From positions 248,001 to 312,000 of the forward strand of contig OZ240666.1 of assembly GCA_965198675.1 (NCBI GenBank): a stretch of 64,000 bases of DNA, written 5' to 3'. Source of the DNA: Prochloron sp965198675 (GTDB taxonomy: Bacteria > Cyanobacteriota > Cyanobacteriia > Cyanobacteriales > Prochloraceae). The notes under the pieces are model-generated. The model did not search any database, was not told the origin of the DNA, and worked only from the letters and a program-made list of their open reading frames with translations. Within the stretch, counting starts at the first letter, position 1, and each line of letters starts with the position of its first letter. Of this stretch, positions 1 through 8,222 are shown piece by piece. Position numbers and translations under genes: made by a program.

Positions 1-1
1 G

Positions 2-196
2 CGCCAAACTATATTAACTGAAAACCATCCCGATATAGCAATTAGTTTGAATAATTTAGGGGGTTTAGCCAAAGCACAAGGAAACCTGGAGAGAGCCAAA
101 ACTCACTACCAGCAAGCATTACAAATTAGCGAGGAAAAATTAGGCACAGACCATCCCATTAGTGTTAAAATAAGAGATAACCTAACCAATGTATAG
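2..196 (+). CDS. TPR-repeat protein, C-terminal end (partial)
   Basis: The last 64 codons of a protein whose start lies outside the window. The translation shows the kinesin-light-chain type of tetratricopeptide repeat: NPDIA-like spacing (ENHPDIAISLNNLGGL), then AKAQGNLERAKTHYQQAL and EEKLGTDHP. These 42-residue TPRs form scaffolds for protein-protein contacts and are abundant in filamentous cyanobacteria, often behind CHAT, NB-ARC or protease domains. Which domain preceded these repeats cannot be told here. It ends in TAG at 194-196 and is followed directly by two palindromic repeats. Confidence 0.8.
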   Translation, partial: RQTILTENHPDIAISLNNLGGLAKAQGNLERAKTHYQQALQISEEKLGTDHPISVKIRDNLTNV

Positions 197-203
197 TCAT
201 TTG

Positions 204-312
204 GTAGGGTGGGCAATGCCCACCGCAAACGCTGTAGAGGGGTAGAGGCGCGCTATTGATGATGCCCCGCGCCTAGAGCCTACGTAATTTTGGTGGGCGA
301 TGCCCACCCTAC
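204..312. repeat. Two copies of the GGTGGGCAATGCCCACC palindrome family
   Basis: Two imperfect palindromes with core GGTGGGC-A/G-TGCCCACC and flanking GTAGG/CCTAC lie at 204-224 and 292-312. Related copies occur at about 3213-3233, 35332-35352, 36214-36233, 46564-46584, 47027-47048, 48521-48542, 54076-54096 and 56461-56481. All lie between genes or at gene ends, as expected of a REP-like dispersed palindrome able to fold into a hairpin. Confidence 0.75.
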
Positions 313-346
313 GGCTCACCGCTGAACAAATTTTTGATGCAACTTT

Positions 347-1621
347 CTAGGAAGAGCGGCGACGAAAGTTGACTCGCAACCCATCACGGGGACGGGGAGT
401 GGGAATCATATCCATCTGAATATCTTGGTTGGGGAGTAGCTCCCACTCATAATTTCGCACCAGTTCAGCTGCCAATAGTTTAATCTGTAACCGAGCGAAC
501 TCTTTCCCCAAACACTCTCGCATTCCTCCCCCAAAGGGAATATGGCTGAATGGTGGCTTATCTTCCCTTCGTTGGGGTCCAAACCGATCTGGATCGAAGT
601 CTTGAGGGTGGGTGTAAATCGTCTCATCCAAATGAGTGCGATTAATTTGATAGAATACAGACCATCCTTTAGGAAGCTGATAACCTTGGAATTGGCAAGT
701 TTGAATCACCTCTCGGAAACCGCCACCTACGGGAGGAACAACCCGCAAGACTTCTTTCATAACCTGGTCCAGATAGGTCATCTGTTTGAGAGTATGGAAG
801 GTGAGGTTATCTTCAAGAGCAAGTTGGTCCTGTTCGGTTTTGGCTTTTTCTCTAACATTGGGATACTGAGAGAGTTTCAAGCACAGGGAGGTGAGGGTGG
901 TTCCATCTTCATCTCGTGCTTGTAATAGTAATCCCAAGGCATCTTCGGGATGAGATTGTTTTTGCCCGGACCTATCCTCTATAATAGCTTCCATGCATCT
1001 TGTTATTTCCTGGCGACATTTCAGCGCTCGACTGAATTTGGTTCCTGGTAAACGTAGGGAAACGGTAAACAGTCCGTTAGTCCATTCCTCAAACCAGTTT
1101 CTGAGCTTTGTTTCTGTCCCTCCATCAATTCCCACCAGCAGTTTACAGGCTATATCAAAGGTGTACCGTCTCAGTTCTGGATACCAAGTCAGGGTTCCCA
1201 TGTTTTCCCATTTCTGGAGGTAACGACCAGTGATGGCTTTCATTTCTGGAATGTATCCTGCTAAGGCCCTGGGTTGGAAGGCTTGAGCAAGAATTTGGCG
1301 ACGGGATCGGTGAATATCTCCGCTTTGGGTGGACAGAGAAGCTGGTCCCAGTAAAACTCGGGTACTGTAGGGCCAAGTGGCGGCAAAGTATTTGTTTTCG
1401 TTGGCAAAAAGAAACCGATTTGCTTCTGAACCGACGAAGATAATGGTAGGGCGACCGAAAAGATGAGTTTTGAACAGGGAACCGTATCGACGTTGGCGCT
1501 TTTCTATAAAGTTTGGATCCCTTAAAAAGCTCAGGGTTTCCCCGATCCAGGGTAAGCCAAACCGTCCGGGAGGAGTTGGGGTTGCTCTTATTAGTCCGAT
1601 GGTATTAATTGTATCTTTCAT
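347..1621 (-). pseudogene. CYP120-like cytochrome P450 lacking its I-helix
   Basis: Reads as a 424-residue cytochrome P450 closest in motifs to the cyanobacterial CYP120 (retinoid hydroxylase-like) family. The start ATG is at 1619-1621. The K-helix ExxR is E290-V-L-R293, the PERF-type region is DPDRF near 343-347, and the heme loop FGGGMRECLG places the cysteine ligand at C370. Between LLLQARDEDG (to residue 240) and TTLTSLCLKLSQ the long helix that normally carries the AGHET oxygen-activation motif is missing. From memory of CYP120A1, about 23 residues are gone in frame, around base 900. Without the I-helix there is no distal heme wall or proton-relay threonine, so monooxygenase activity is unlikely; I therefore call it a pseudogene although the frame is open. 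An unusual P450-fold protein with another role is the alternative. Confidence 0.75.
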
Positions 1622-1685
1622 ATTTCTTCACCTATCCTACCACTTCCTATCACTAAAAGATAACCTAGCAAACCTATAAACATCC

Positions 1686-1815
1686 GCGTTAATCCCCGGA
1701 CGCCAAGGGCGGGACGCTTACGCGGGACGCCAAGGGCGGTTGCTTCGCAAAGCTTACGCAAAGCTTCGCAAAGCTTACGCAAAGCTTCGCAAAGCTTCGC
1801 AATCATCTGCGGTTA
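1686..1815. repeat. GGACGCCAAGGGCGG / CAAAGCTTCGCAA iterated repeat
   Basis: A stretch built from GGGACGCCAAGGGCGG units followed by five or so alternating AAAGCTTCGC and AAAGCTTACGC units. The same composite recurs at 14692-14763 (reverse orientation), 35262-35310 (short) and 58961-59053 (reverse). It fills the gap between the P450 and the recombinase-family gene. A short open frame through it is simply the repeat read in one phase. Confidence 0.8.
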
Positions 1816-3126
1816 CTAAAAGATAAAGACTAACTGCAAATCCCAATTTTTAGTATCAGTGCGACTAATTGCAATTTTGCGGATGAATTCACGAAAGTAA
1901 AATCGCCGTTCTGTTTCCGATAAGTCCCACCAGAATTGGGGAATGGACACAGTAGTCGCGATCGCAACTAAATTAACTGGAGGAAGTTGAGCCAATTTTG
2001 CTTCCAGTGCAGTAATTTCTCCCTGCAATTTATAACTGCGCAATTGAACAGTTTCTGTATCTAAAATACCATCGTCTTTCAATTGGGGCAATTGCTCAAT
2101 AATAGCTTGTTTCTGAGCAATTTCTTCTTGTAACACAACTTTCAATCCTTCGGTAGGGTTATCCAGTTTAGCCACAGCCGAAGGTAAATTACTACAAATG
2201 GTTTCAATGGTTCGTTCCAGTACTTCCTGATAAGGAATAGCGCTACATTTCTTCGTTAAGGGACAATTTAGAGGACGGAGATAGAGATATTCCCGCTTTT
2301 TATTATAAGTAGTCACCTTGGAAACTTTCAGAGGCGACTCACACTGGTTACAAACGGCTAAACCCGCCAGAGAACGGGGTGCGCTAGCGGTACGGGGAGA
2401 TAATATGGAGTTGCGACGCAGGAGGCGATCGATTTGGGCTGCTTCTTCTTTGGATAAAATGGGTGCGTGGGTGTGAGGAAGAATGGAACCATTGCCATAA
2501 GCCAAATTCCCGCGATAGACTTGGTTAGTTAACCAGTTCTTTCCCGTAGAAGGAGCAATTTTCTTCCCATATCTCTTTTCTAAATACTCCACAGATCCTC
2601 GCAAAGAACCGTAGAGTAAGAAATGGGCAAAAAAATCTTTCACCACAGGAGCAGTACGGGGATCCACTATATACTTACCTTTACCCCTGCGGTAGCCATA
2701 GGGCGCTCTACCGGGTGGGATACTCCCTCTGAGACGGTTGCGGGCGTGTCCTTGACGCCGACAGCGACTCCGTTGACTAGCTTCAGTTTTTCCTAGGAGT
2801 CGGATTAAGTTAGCCCGCATATCTTGAGGAGAGGTATTATCCCCTTGAGAGAAAGAGTAGGGTTGTTCCGTGGCAATGATTTCAATACCCAGAGCCTCTA
2901 TTTGGATCAGGCGATGGCTTACTTCTGCTATAGTGTCTCCCAAGTCTTCCAAACGACGAATAAAGAGACGTTCAGGAGGGTTAGTTTGGCAGTCTGCTAG
3001 CAGTTGTTCTAATTGGTGTCGTTCCCCTAAATCTCGATACACTAGATCTACTCCTAAACCGGGAAACGACTTATCAGGAGGGGTTTCCAGGAGAGTATCG
3101 CTGTAGAGGTAGGCTATGGTAGTCAT
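1816..3126 (-). CDS. Serine recombinase family protein (XisF-like, degenerate catalytic domain)
   Basis: A 436-residue protein with the layout of large serine recombinases. An N-terminal resolvase-like domain (about 1-110) is followed by a recombinase domain (about 125-250, with GRAPYGYRRGKGKY), a Cys4-type zinc ribbon (CNQCESPLKV with two later cysteines in CPLTKKC) and a C-terminal coiled coil. Catalytic residues look eroded. The usual Y-x-R-x-S start is YLYSD here, and the LDRLGR motif reads LEDLGD, so three arginines and probably the nucleophile are absent. The frame is intact and well conserved, which suggests DNA binding or a regulatory role rather than a dead gene. The family is related to XisF, which excises the fdxN element in heterocystous cyanobacteria. 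No element ends are visible nearby. Confidence 0.75.
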   Translation of the reverse strand: MTTIAYLYSDTLLETPPDKSFPGLGVDLVYRDLGERHQLEQLLADCQTNPPERLFIRRLEDLGDTIAEVSHRLIQIEALGIEIIATEQPYSFSQGDNTSPQDMRANLIRLLGKTEASQRSRCRRQGHARNRLRGSIPPGRAPYGYRRGKGKYIVDPRTAPVVKDFFAHFLLYGSLRGSVEYLEKRYGKKIAPSTGKNWLTNQVYRGNLAYGNGSILPHTHAPILSKEEAAQIDRLLRRNSILSPRTASAPRSLAGLAVCNQCESPLKVSKVTTYNKKREYLYLRPLNCPLTKKCSAIPYQEVLERTIETICSNLPSAVAKLDNPTEGLKVVLQEEIAQKQAIIEQLPQLKDDGILDTETVQLRSYKLQGEITALEAKLAQLPPVNLVAIATTVSIPQFWWDLSETERRFYFREFIRKIAISRTDTKNWDLQLVFIF

Positions 3127-3212
3127 TTAATGTAGGGGCGGGGTAACCCCACAGTTACCAGGTAACATATAAAGTGGGTAGTTTTCATATCAATTATTAT
3201 AAGCCTTAAATA

Positions 3213-3233
3213 GTAGGGTGGGCATTGCCCACC
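3213..3233. repeat. Palindromic repeat copy (GTAGGGTGGGCATTGCCCACC)
   Basis: One copy of the dispersed palindrome described at 204-312, in the gap 3127-3454. The rest of that gap has only a CACAGAG-rich simple stretch and no gene. Confidence 0.7.
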
Positions 3234-3454
3234 ACAAGGAGTCTGATAAATAAGAGGGCGAATTTTGATTTAACCACAAAGACACAGAGGACACAGAGAG
3301 AGAAAGTGGTATAGCAGTCTATCATCATTTAAGATAGCTCCCTAACGCTTTGATCCCCCCCAGCCGGGAGAAAGGAGGGATCGAATCATTTAGGGTTGCT
3401 ATAGTCTTGGTAGGCAATGCTAATATTATACTATCCCACACTCCCATATTTATA

Positions 3455-4053
3455 ATGTCTCCTATTCCCCTCCTAGGGTTTCAACCCCAGGCTATCCCCT
3501 ACTCCCCCACAACCCTTTTACTGGGAATAATACTCCTCACAGTGGGGGGCTGTGGACTGCTGGAGCGACCCAAGTCCCGGGACAAAATTGCAGCTATGGC
3601 TAAAGAGAGCTTAGTGCTGATAAGCTACAAAAATCGAAAGGGTCATGGAACAGGCTTCTTTGTGGAAGGGGAGAAGGGACGTATACATTGCAGAATACCC
3701 CACCCGGGAGGGACAGAACCAGAAATTACAGCTTTGAAGGATCCACCCTTAGCTCAGGGGTACGGAGTATCCTATAATCAGGAGGCATGAGTGGTAGTCC
3801 GGTGCTGGATGTAAAGGGTCGGGTAGTGGCGATCCACGGCATGACAGATGTGGCAGAAATTCAGGAGCGAATACAGAACCAAGCTCGCATTAATCATTTC
3901 AAGTGGGGTATTCCTATTCATGCTTATCAGAAGACATTGCCAAAATTACGGCGGGAAAATGCAAAGAAGTTGGTAGATAAGGCAGATCGATTGTGGAGGA
4001 ATGGGCAATATACAAAAGCACTAGGGACTGCTGATAAAGCGATCGCCTTTTAG
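3455..4053 (+). pseudogene. Trypsin-like serine protease/TPR gene, frameshifted and truncated
   Basis: A lipoprotein-like N-terminus (hydrophobic stretch ending LLTVGGCGLL) is followed by KGHGTGFFV, the opening strand of cyanobacterial trypsin-like proteases. About 40 codons on, the frame ends at 3788-3790. The next frame carries GGMSGSPVLDVKGRVVAIHG, the GxSGxP box with the catalytic serine, and then a TPR-like tail (KADRLWRNGQYTKALGTADKAI) that stops abruptly. The catalytic His and Asp segments are missing, so there has been internal deletion as well as a frameshift near 3780. The loss of the TPR tail coincides with the start of the TnpB element. Confidence 0.75.
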
Positions 4054-4140
4054 AAATTCTCCCCAAAACTTGACAAAATGTGAAAAATCTTGCAACGTAT
4101 ACTATAATTGCTGGTACGTATTTAAGCGGTTAATTGTTCC

Positions 4141-5277
4141 ATGCCTCGCCAAAAAGCCACAACAGAATATACCTACACCCAGGTTGTGCCTGTTGTGGTC
4201 ATAAGTGACGCCGGTCAGCTAAGAAAAATAATGGGGCTATGGGGGGTGCCACGTAAGCTAACCTACCAGAAGCTAGGCTCTCTCAATGGCTGGGGCTTGG
4301 ATTGGAAAAAAGCCGACCAAATTGTCCGCACCATGATGCAGCCGGCGGATATTAGGCTGCCATCTAAGCTTTGGGAATGGTCGGTCAATGACACCATGAA
4401 AGCGATTGAGGCACAACAAGAGGCGGCTAAAACCTTTCTAATCCGTAAGATTGACCAACACAGTACAGACCTGACTGAGCGTAAAAAACTAAGCAAATTA
4501 CTTTCTGAAAATCCCACGGGAAATAATTGGCTGCACCGTCAGTTTAGAAAGCAGTATATTAAGGGTCGTACCTATATTAAGAACCAGATGGTTTACCAGG
4601 GTGGTGGCTATAAAGCTCTTAGATTAACCAGAAACACGGAAATACAAGGATTACAGAGAGGTAAACGCATCACCTTAAAGGTTCGTTGCCGTCACGTTAT
4701 CTCTGGTCAAATCAGGGTAATACTCAAGGAATCTGGTAAATTTGAAGTCCATTGTGTCCGCAAGAAATCCATGAGGGGAAAAGTAAAGAAGCCAACCAAG
4801 ATAATCGGACAAGACTTGGGTTATACCGAAGCTTTCTACACTTCTGCGGGAGAAAGTATAGGAAAGGGATTGGGAAAGCTGCTGACCGTGAAAAGTAATC
4901 GCCAATGTGCCCAAAACCGCAACCGATACAGGCTCAGATGTCATGCCAAAAACAACAGAAAGAAAGCAGCTAATATTCTCAAGAACAATCTAGGGTACAA
5001 AACCAAAGCTAAACGCCGAGCAGCGGCGCAAGCTACAATCAAGAATTTAATACGCAGGGATTTGCGTCGTTCTATCCAGCCAGGTACGCAAGTCTACTGT
5101 GAAGATTTGAGCTACCCTATCAAGTCCAAAACTGAGTTTAAACGCCTCAATAATAGGCTCAATAATTGGATCAAGGGAGCAGCTCAAGATTCCTTGGAAG
5201 CAATTTCGAGGGAGACGGGGTCTACTGTGTCGGTGGTAAACCCCACCCCCCGTAGCCCCCCTCCTGGGAGGGCCTGA
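4141..5277 (+). pseudogene. tnpB: TnpB RNA-guided endonuclease, truncated before RuvC-III
   Basis: A 378-residue TnpB-family protein. The RuvC-I aspartate lies in IIGQDLGYTEAFYTS and the RuvC-II glutamate in VYCEDLSYPIKS. The bridge-helix/arginine-rich middle is preserved (RNRYRLRCHAKNNRKKAANI). The reading then runs through TGSTVSVVNP into low-complexity PTPRSPPPGRA and stops. Family members continue with the zinc finger and the RuvC-III aspartate (DxNAA), both missing here. The substitution coincides exactly with a GC-rich palindrome at 5239-5293. The protein should therefore be catalytically inactive. Confidence 0.8.
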
Positions 5278-5293
5278 GCAGGGGGGGTGGGTT
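5239..5293. repeat. GC-rich palindrome replacing the tnpB 3' end
   Basis: AACCCCACCCCCC on the left pairs with GGGGGGTGGGTT on the right, with a CTCCTGGGAG inner hairpin. Similar CCC/GGG palindromes lie at 7572-7614 and, partly, near 3355 and 14097. It sits where the tnpB zinc-finger coding region should begin. Confidence 0.7.
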
Positions 5294-5430
5294 AGCTCCC
5301 TTCGGGGTAGAGGGAACGGTCAAAGGTTTGGTATCTGGGAGTTCCTACCAAGGAACGATCTAGCTGCAAGCGGTAACCAGAAACGAACGCCGACCTGCAA
5401 TTTGAGACATTTGTAGCGTATTGTCAAGTT

Positions 5431-5886
5431 TTGTCTACATTTAGTTTACCCCTTCCCACCATTATGGAATGGTTGCGGGACCCAGGGCAAAAATTTATTA
5501 TCTTTGTAGATGATCTCTCCTTTGAAGAGGATAACGATGCCTTTAAAGCATTAAAAGTCGTACTAGAAGGTAGTTTAACTGCCAGAGCGCAAAACGTTGT
5601 TGTTTATGCTACATCCAATCGGCGGCATTTAGTGCGGGAGTTTTTTGCAGATCGCCCTTCTCCTGATGCTGGCGATGAAGTCCATAGTTGGGATACAGTT
5701 CAAGAGAAATTATCCTTGGGAGATCGCTTTGGTTTAACCCTCACTTTTGAACCAGCCAACCAAGATATCTATCTCCAAATCGTCCGCTATTTAGCAGAAG
5801 AAGCTGCAATACCCCAAGCTAAACAATGGGCAACCAGACATAATGGACGTTCTGGACGTACTGCAAGGCAATTTATTGACTTCTGA
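5431..5886 (+). pseudogene. DUF815 AAA+ ATPase, C-terminal fragment
   Basis: About 140 residues matching the second half of the DUF815 ATPase family. The Walker B region is KFIIFVDDLSFE, followed by KVVLEGSL, the signature YATSNRRHLV and a small C-terminal lid. The N-terminal half with the Walker A loop is absent; upstream sequence is the TnpB element. The only initiation codon that opens the frame early is TTG at 5431, and a methionine occurs at 5464-5466. It is a remnant left after insertion and deletion. Confidence 0.75.
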
Positions 5887-5924
5887 GTGTCGGAATTAGC
5901 AATGGGGAACCAAGTGAAAAGAAC

Positions 5925-6755
5925 ATGAAACCAATCAAGCTAGTAAATCACATTATTCTCGGTTTAGTCGCTTTCTCTACCAGTTTTGCTTTGGGGCTGG
6001 TAGGATATAAGGAAAACTTGAAAGATGCTCTCGTGACTGGTTTAATTACCATTCCTGCTAGTTACGCTGGATTCTTCGTTGCCAACAAACGGCGTATCGC
6101 CCAGGAAAAACAGTCCAAAAGTGCGTTGCACCACCAGATTAAAGTCCTGGAAAAACAAAAAGCAGAACTATCTCAATCCGTCTCCAGCGCTACAATTATT
6201 CAACAAGAACTAGAAGCGAGCACCAAATCCTTACAAGCAGAGCGGGATCGCTTGTTGGATCGCATTACTGAACTTCACTGGCAAAGAAATGAATTCTATC
6301 TGGAAATAAGGAGTTTTGAACAGGAAAAGCTGCATCAAGAACAAGAATTTTACCATCGACAGCAACAGTTAGAGAGAAGATTATCGGTTAAAAATCTGGT
6401 AATTTATCCGACTCAAACTAAACTGAATCTGCTCCGACAGCAACTTGAATTCTTGCAAACTCAGGTAGCTGAGAAACAGAAGCACCGAGAACAACTCAAT
6501 CAATACTTTACTAGCTTGGAACGGAATCAACAAGAGCTGGAAGGAAAAAAATACGACTTACACACCCAAATTAAAGTATTAGAACAACGGAAAAATGAAT
6601 TGAATCGAGAAATATTGCAATTAAATTATACTAGATCTCAGTTGCGAGAAGAAAAAGAAAGAATACAAACTAGCTTAATTGCGGGACAAGAAGCCTTAGA
6701 CCTCATTTTGGCCAAAATTGCCAATAAAAAAAAGCGAAACAAGCAACTTCAATAA
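5925..6755 (+). CDS. Membrane-anchored coiled-coil protein of unknown function
   Basis: A 276-residue protein with two N-terminal hydrophobic segments (about 8-27 and 33-52). These are followed by KRR and a continuous, Gln/Glu/Lys-rich coiled coil to the end (repeated QQLE, EQRKNEL, REEKERIQ). Such proteins are common in filamentous cyanobacteria near structural or division genes, but no named family is recognised. It begins 38 bases after the DUF815 fragment and is separated from the thioesterase gene by a C/T-rich leader. Frame and codon use look intact. Confidence 0.7.
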   Translation: MKPIKLVNHIILGLVAFSTSFALGLVGYKENLKDALVTGLITIPASYAGFFVANKRRIAQEKQSKSALHHQIKVLEKQKAELSQSVSSATIIQQELEASTKSLQAERDRLLDRITELHWQRNEFYLEIRSFEQEKLHQEQEFYHRQQQLERRLSVKNLVIYPTQTKLNLLRQQLEFLQTQVAEKQKHREQLNQYFTSLERNQQELEGKKYDLHTQIKVLEQRKNELNREILQLNYTRSQLREEKERIQTSLIAGQEALDLILAKIANKKKRNKQLQ

Positions 6756-6836
6756 GTTAAATATATCAACAGGGTAAACGTACAACTTTCTCTTCTCCCT
6801 ATCTCCCCATCCCCCTATCCCCCTATCCAACCAATC

Positions 6837-7253
6837 ATGCCTTTTTATTATAACCGTACCGTTCGTTTATCAGACACAGATGCAGCAGGAGTAGTTTATT
6901 TCGCTAAAGTTTTGGTTATGTGCCATGAAGCTTATGAAGAATCTCTCTTAACAGCAGGAATCGATTTAAACAAATTAGTCAGAGATCCCAATATAGCAAT
7001 TCCCATAGTTCATAGTTGTGCTGACTACTTTCATCCCATCCTTTGGGGCGATAAGCTGTCCATTCAGCTTCAAACCCAGCAATTGAGGGAGAATGAATTT
7101 GAGATTAATTATCAGATTCTTAGCTCTAGCTCAACTGAGCTAATAGCTAAGGCAACTACCAGACATGTTTGTATCACTACCATCAGTAGAAAGAGAATCT
7201 CGATTCCTGCTGGGATAATCGAATGGTTAATGTTATATAGCAATCCTATATGA
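6837..7253 (+). CDS. 1,4-dihydroxy-2-naphthoyl-CoA hydrolase (hotdog thioesterase)
   Basis: A 138-residue hotdog-fold acyl-CoA thioesterase of the 4-hydroxybenzoyl-CoA thioesterase type. The catalytic aspartate lies in the N-terminal motif RLSDTDAAGVVYFA, and CHEAYEESL follows on the central helix. In cyanobacteria the member of this length and motif (Slr0204 type) hydrolyses DHNA-CoA in phylloquinone (vitamin K1) synthesis, supplying the photosystem I cofactor. The assignment to that substrate rests on family knowledge; other short hotdog thioesterases are possible. A run of C/T-rich sequence precedes the ATG and no strong ribosome-binding site is visible. Confidence 0.75.
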   Translation: MPFYYNRTVRLSDTDAAGVVYFAKVLVMCHEAYEESLLTAGIDLNKLVRDPNIAIPIVHSCADYFHPILWGDKLSIQLQTQQLRENEFEINYQILSSSSTELIAKATTRHVCITTISRKRISIPAGIIEWLMLYSNPI

Positions 7254-7340
7254 GTCGTAAACGGCGAGCTCTTTGGGCAAGCTTCGCGCCCGCCCGAAAC
7301 TAATTTACAAATGATGATAGACTGCTATAAGGGGAAATAT

Positions 7341-7614
7341 AGCAGTGACCAGTTACCAGTCCTGCTCATGCCAACCGGGGCAGTCAGGCAGTTACCAGCT
7401 TCTGAGGGGTGTGCGCCCGCCCCCAAATTAAAGATAAGAAACTTCTCAATCCCTTGCACGTAGCTAGTTTTAGCCTCGTACCCGTGATTGAAGATTCGGT
7501 CGAGTTATGAGTTCGACCGGTAGCATGCTTTGAAAATTGCCGACAGGTAAGGGTTCTAACATTTTTCGCCTACCCACTCCCATCCCCTCCCGGGAGGGGA
7601 GCAGAGGGGTGGGT
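7341..7614. repeat. Repeat-rich spacer upstream of glnB
   Basis: The 630-base gap 7254-7883 holds no convincing gene. At 7345-7395 is ACCAGTTACCAGTCCTGCTC with a GGGGCAGTCAGGCAG hairpin arm, a unit that recurs at 19866-19922 and (reverse) 59895-59945. At 7389-7413 is a 25-base stretch that also forms the 3' end of pyrG at 63796-63820. At 7572-7614 is a nested palindrome centred on CCCCTCCCGGGAGGGG. A GGAGGATTAATAA at about 7735-7747 resembles a ribosome-binding site with no open frame behind it. Confidence 0.7.
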
Positions 7615-7883
7615 CACTTGGGTGTATCAATTGCTTGTAAGGTTCTGACACAGTTGAAAACATCGAAAAGCGTGCCACCGTTGTTGGCAAGGATCCGATC
7701 TCCTCTATACTATACCTCAATCATCTCATGGTGAAGGAGGATTAATAAGGGGGGCGAGCAACTTCGAGTGGCACTGCGCGCGCCGCAAAGCGTATAGGAG
7801 CGGGATCGCCTTGATATCCAGTGTGCTACCTGGCCCCTATTGTGGCATACTCGCTTTATCAATCGAAATCAGGAGTCAGAATC

Positions 7884-8222
7884 TTGAAAAAAGTAGAAGC
7901 AATTGTTCGCCCCTTTAAACTAGACGACGTGAAAATCGCCCTCGTCAATGCGGGTGTTGTGGGGATGACGGTTTCAGAAGTCAGAGGGTTTGGACGTCAA
8001 AAAGGACAAACCGAACGCTATCGCGGTTCCGAATATACAGTGGAGTTTTTGCAAAAACTCAAACTAGAGATCGTGGTGGAAGACAAGCAAGTGGATTTGG
8101 TAATAGAAAAAATCATCTCCGCTGCCCAAACCGGGGAAATAGGGGATGGCAAAATATTCGTCTATCCCGTAGATGCAATTATCCGTATTCGGACGGGTGA
8201 GACAAATCTAGAAGCAATTTAA
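7884..8222 (+). CDS. glnB: Nitrogen regulatory protein PII
   Basis: A 112-residue PII signal protein that integrates 2-oxoglutarate, ATP/ADP and nitrogen status and controls NAGK, PipX and transporters in cyanobacteria. I start at TTG 7884 because AGGAGT lies eight bases upstream and the product then begins MKKVEAIVRPFKLDDVK, the standard N-terminus; a longer upstream reading lacks family similarity. The T-loop RYRGSEYTVEF places Ser49 (the cyanobacterial phosphorylation site) and Tyr51 in register. The B-loop signature is TGEIGDGKIFV. It converges on rdgB with a four-base overlap of stop codons. No clear NtcA box (GTA-N8-TAC) was seen upstream. Confidence 0.95.
   Translation: MKKVEAIVRPFKLDDVKIALVNAGVVGMTVSEVRGFGRQKGQTERYRGSEYTVEFLQKLKLEIVVEDKQVDLVIEKIISAAQTGEIGDGKIFVYPVDAIIRIRTGETNLEAI

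Larger units (their letters stand above)
4054..5430 (+). mobile_element. IS200/IS605-type element carrying only tnpB (approximate ends)
   Basis: The segment between the broken TPR tail and the broken DUF815 gene contains one truncated tnpB and short non-coding flanks. No tnpA is present and no perfect terminal inverted repeats are seen, as expected for IS200/IS605 elements, whose ends are hairpins. The coordinates are the limits of the flanking gene remnants, not experimentally defined ends. The two flanking remnants do not belong to one gene, so a deletion accompanied or followed insertion. Confidence 0.45.

Noticed and set aside
542..1223. Two plus-strand frames opposite the P450
   Set aside because: They lie antisense to clear P450 motifs and show no motif of their own.
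1618..1806. Open frame with repeated KLCEALR peptides
   Set aside because: It is the AAAGCTTCGC repeat read in one phase; the same DNA occurs in gene-free spacers elsewhere.
7537..7734. 65-codon frame upstream of glnB
   Set aside because: It runs through a nested palindrome and has no recognisable feature.
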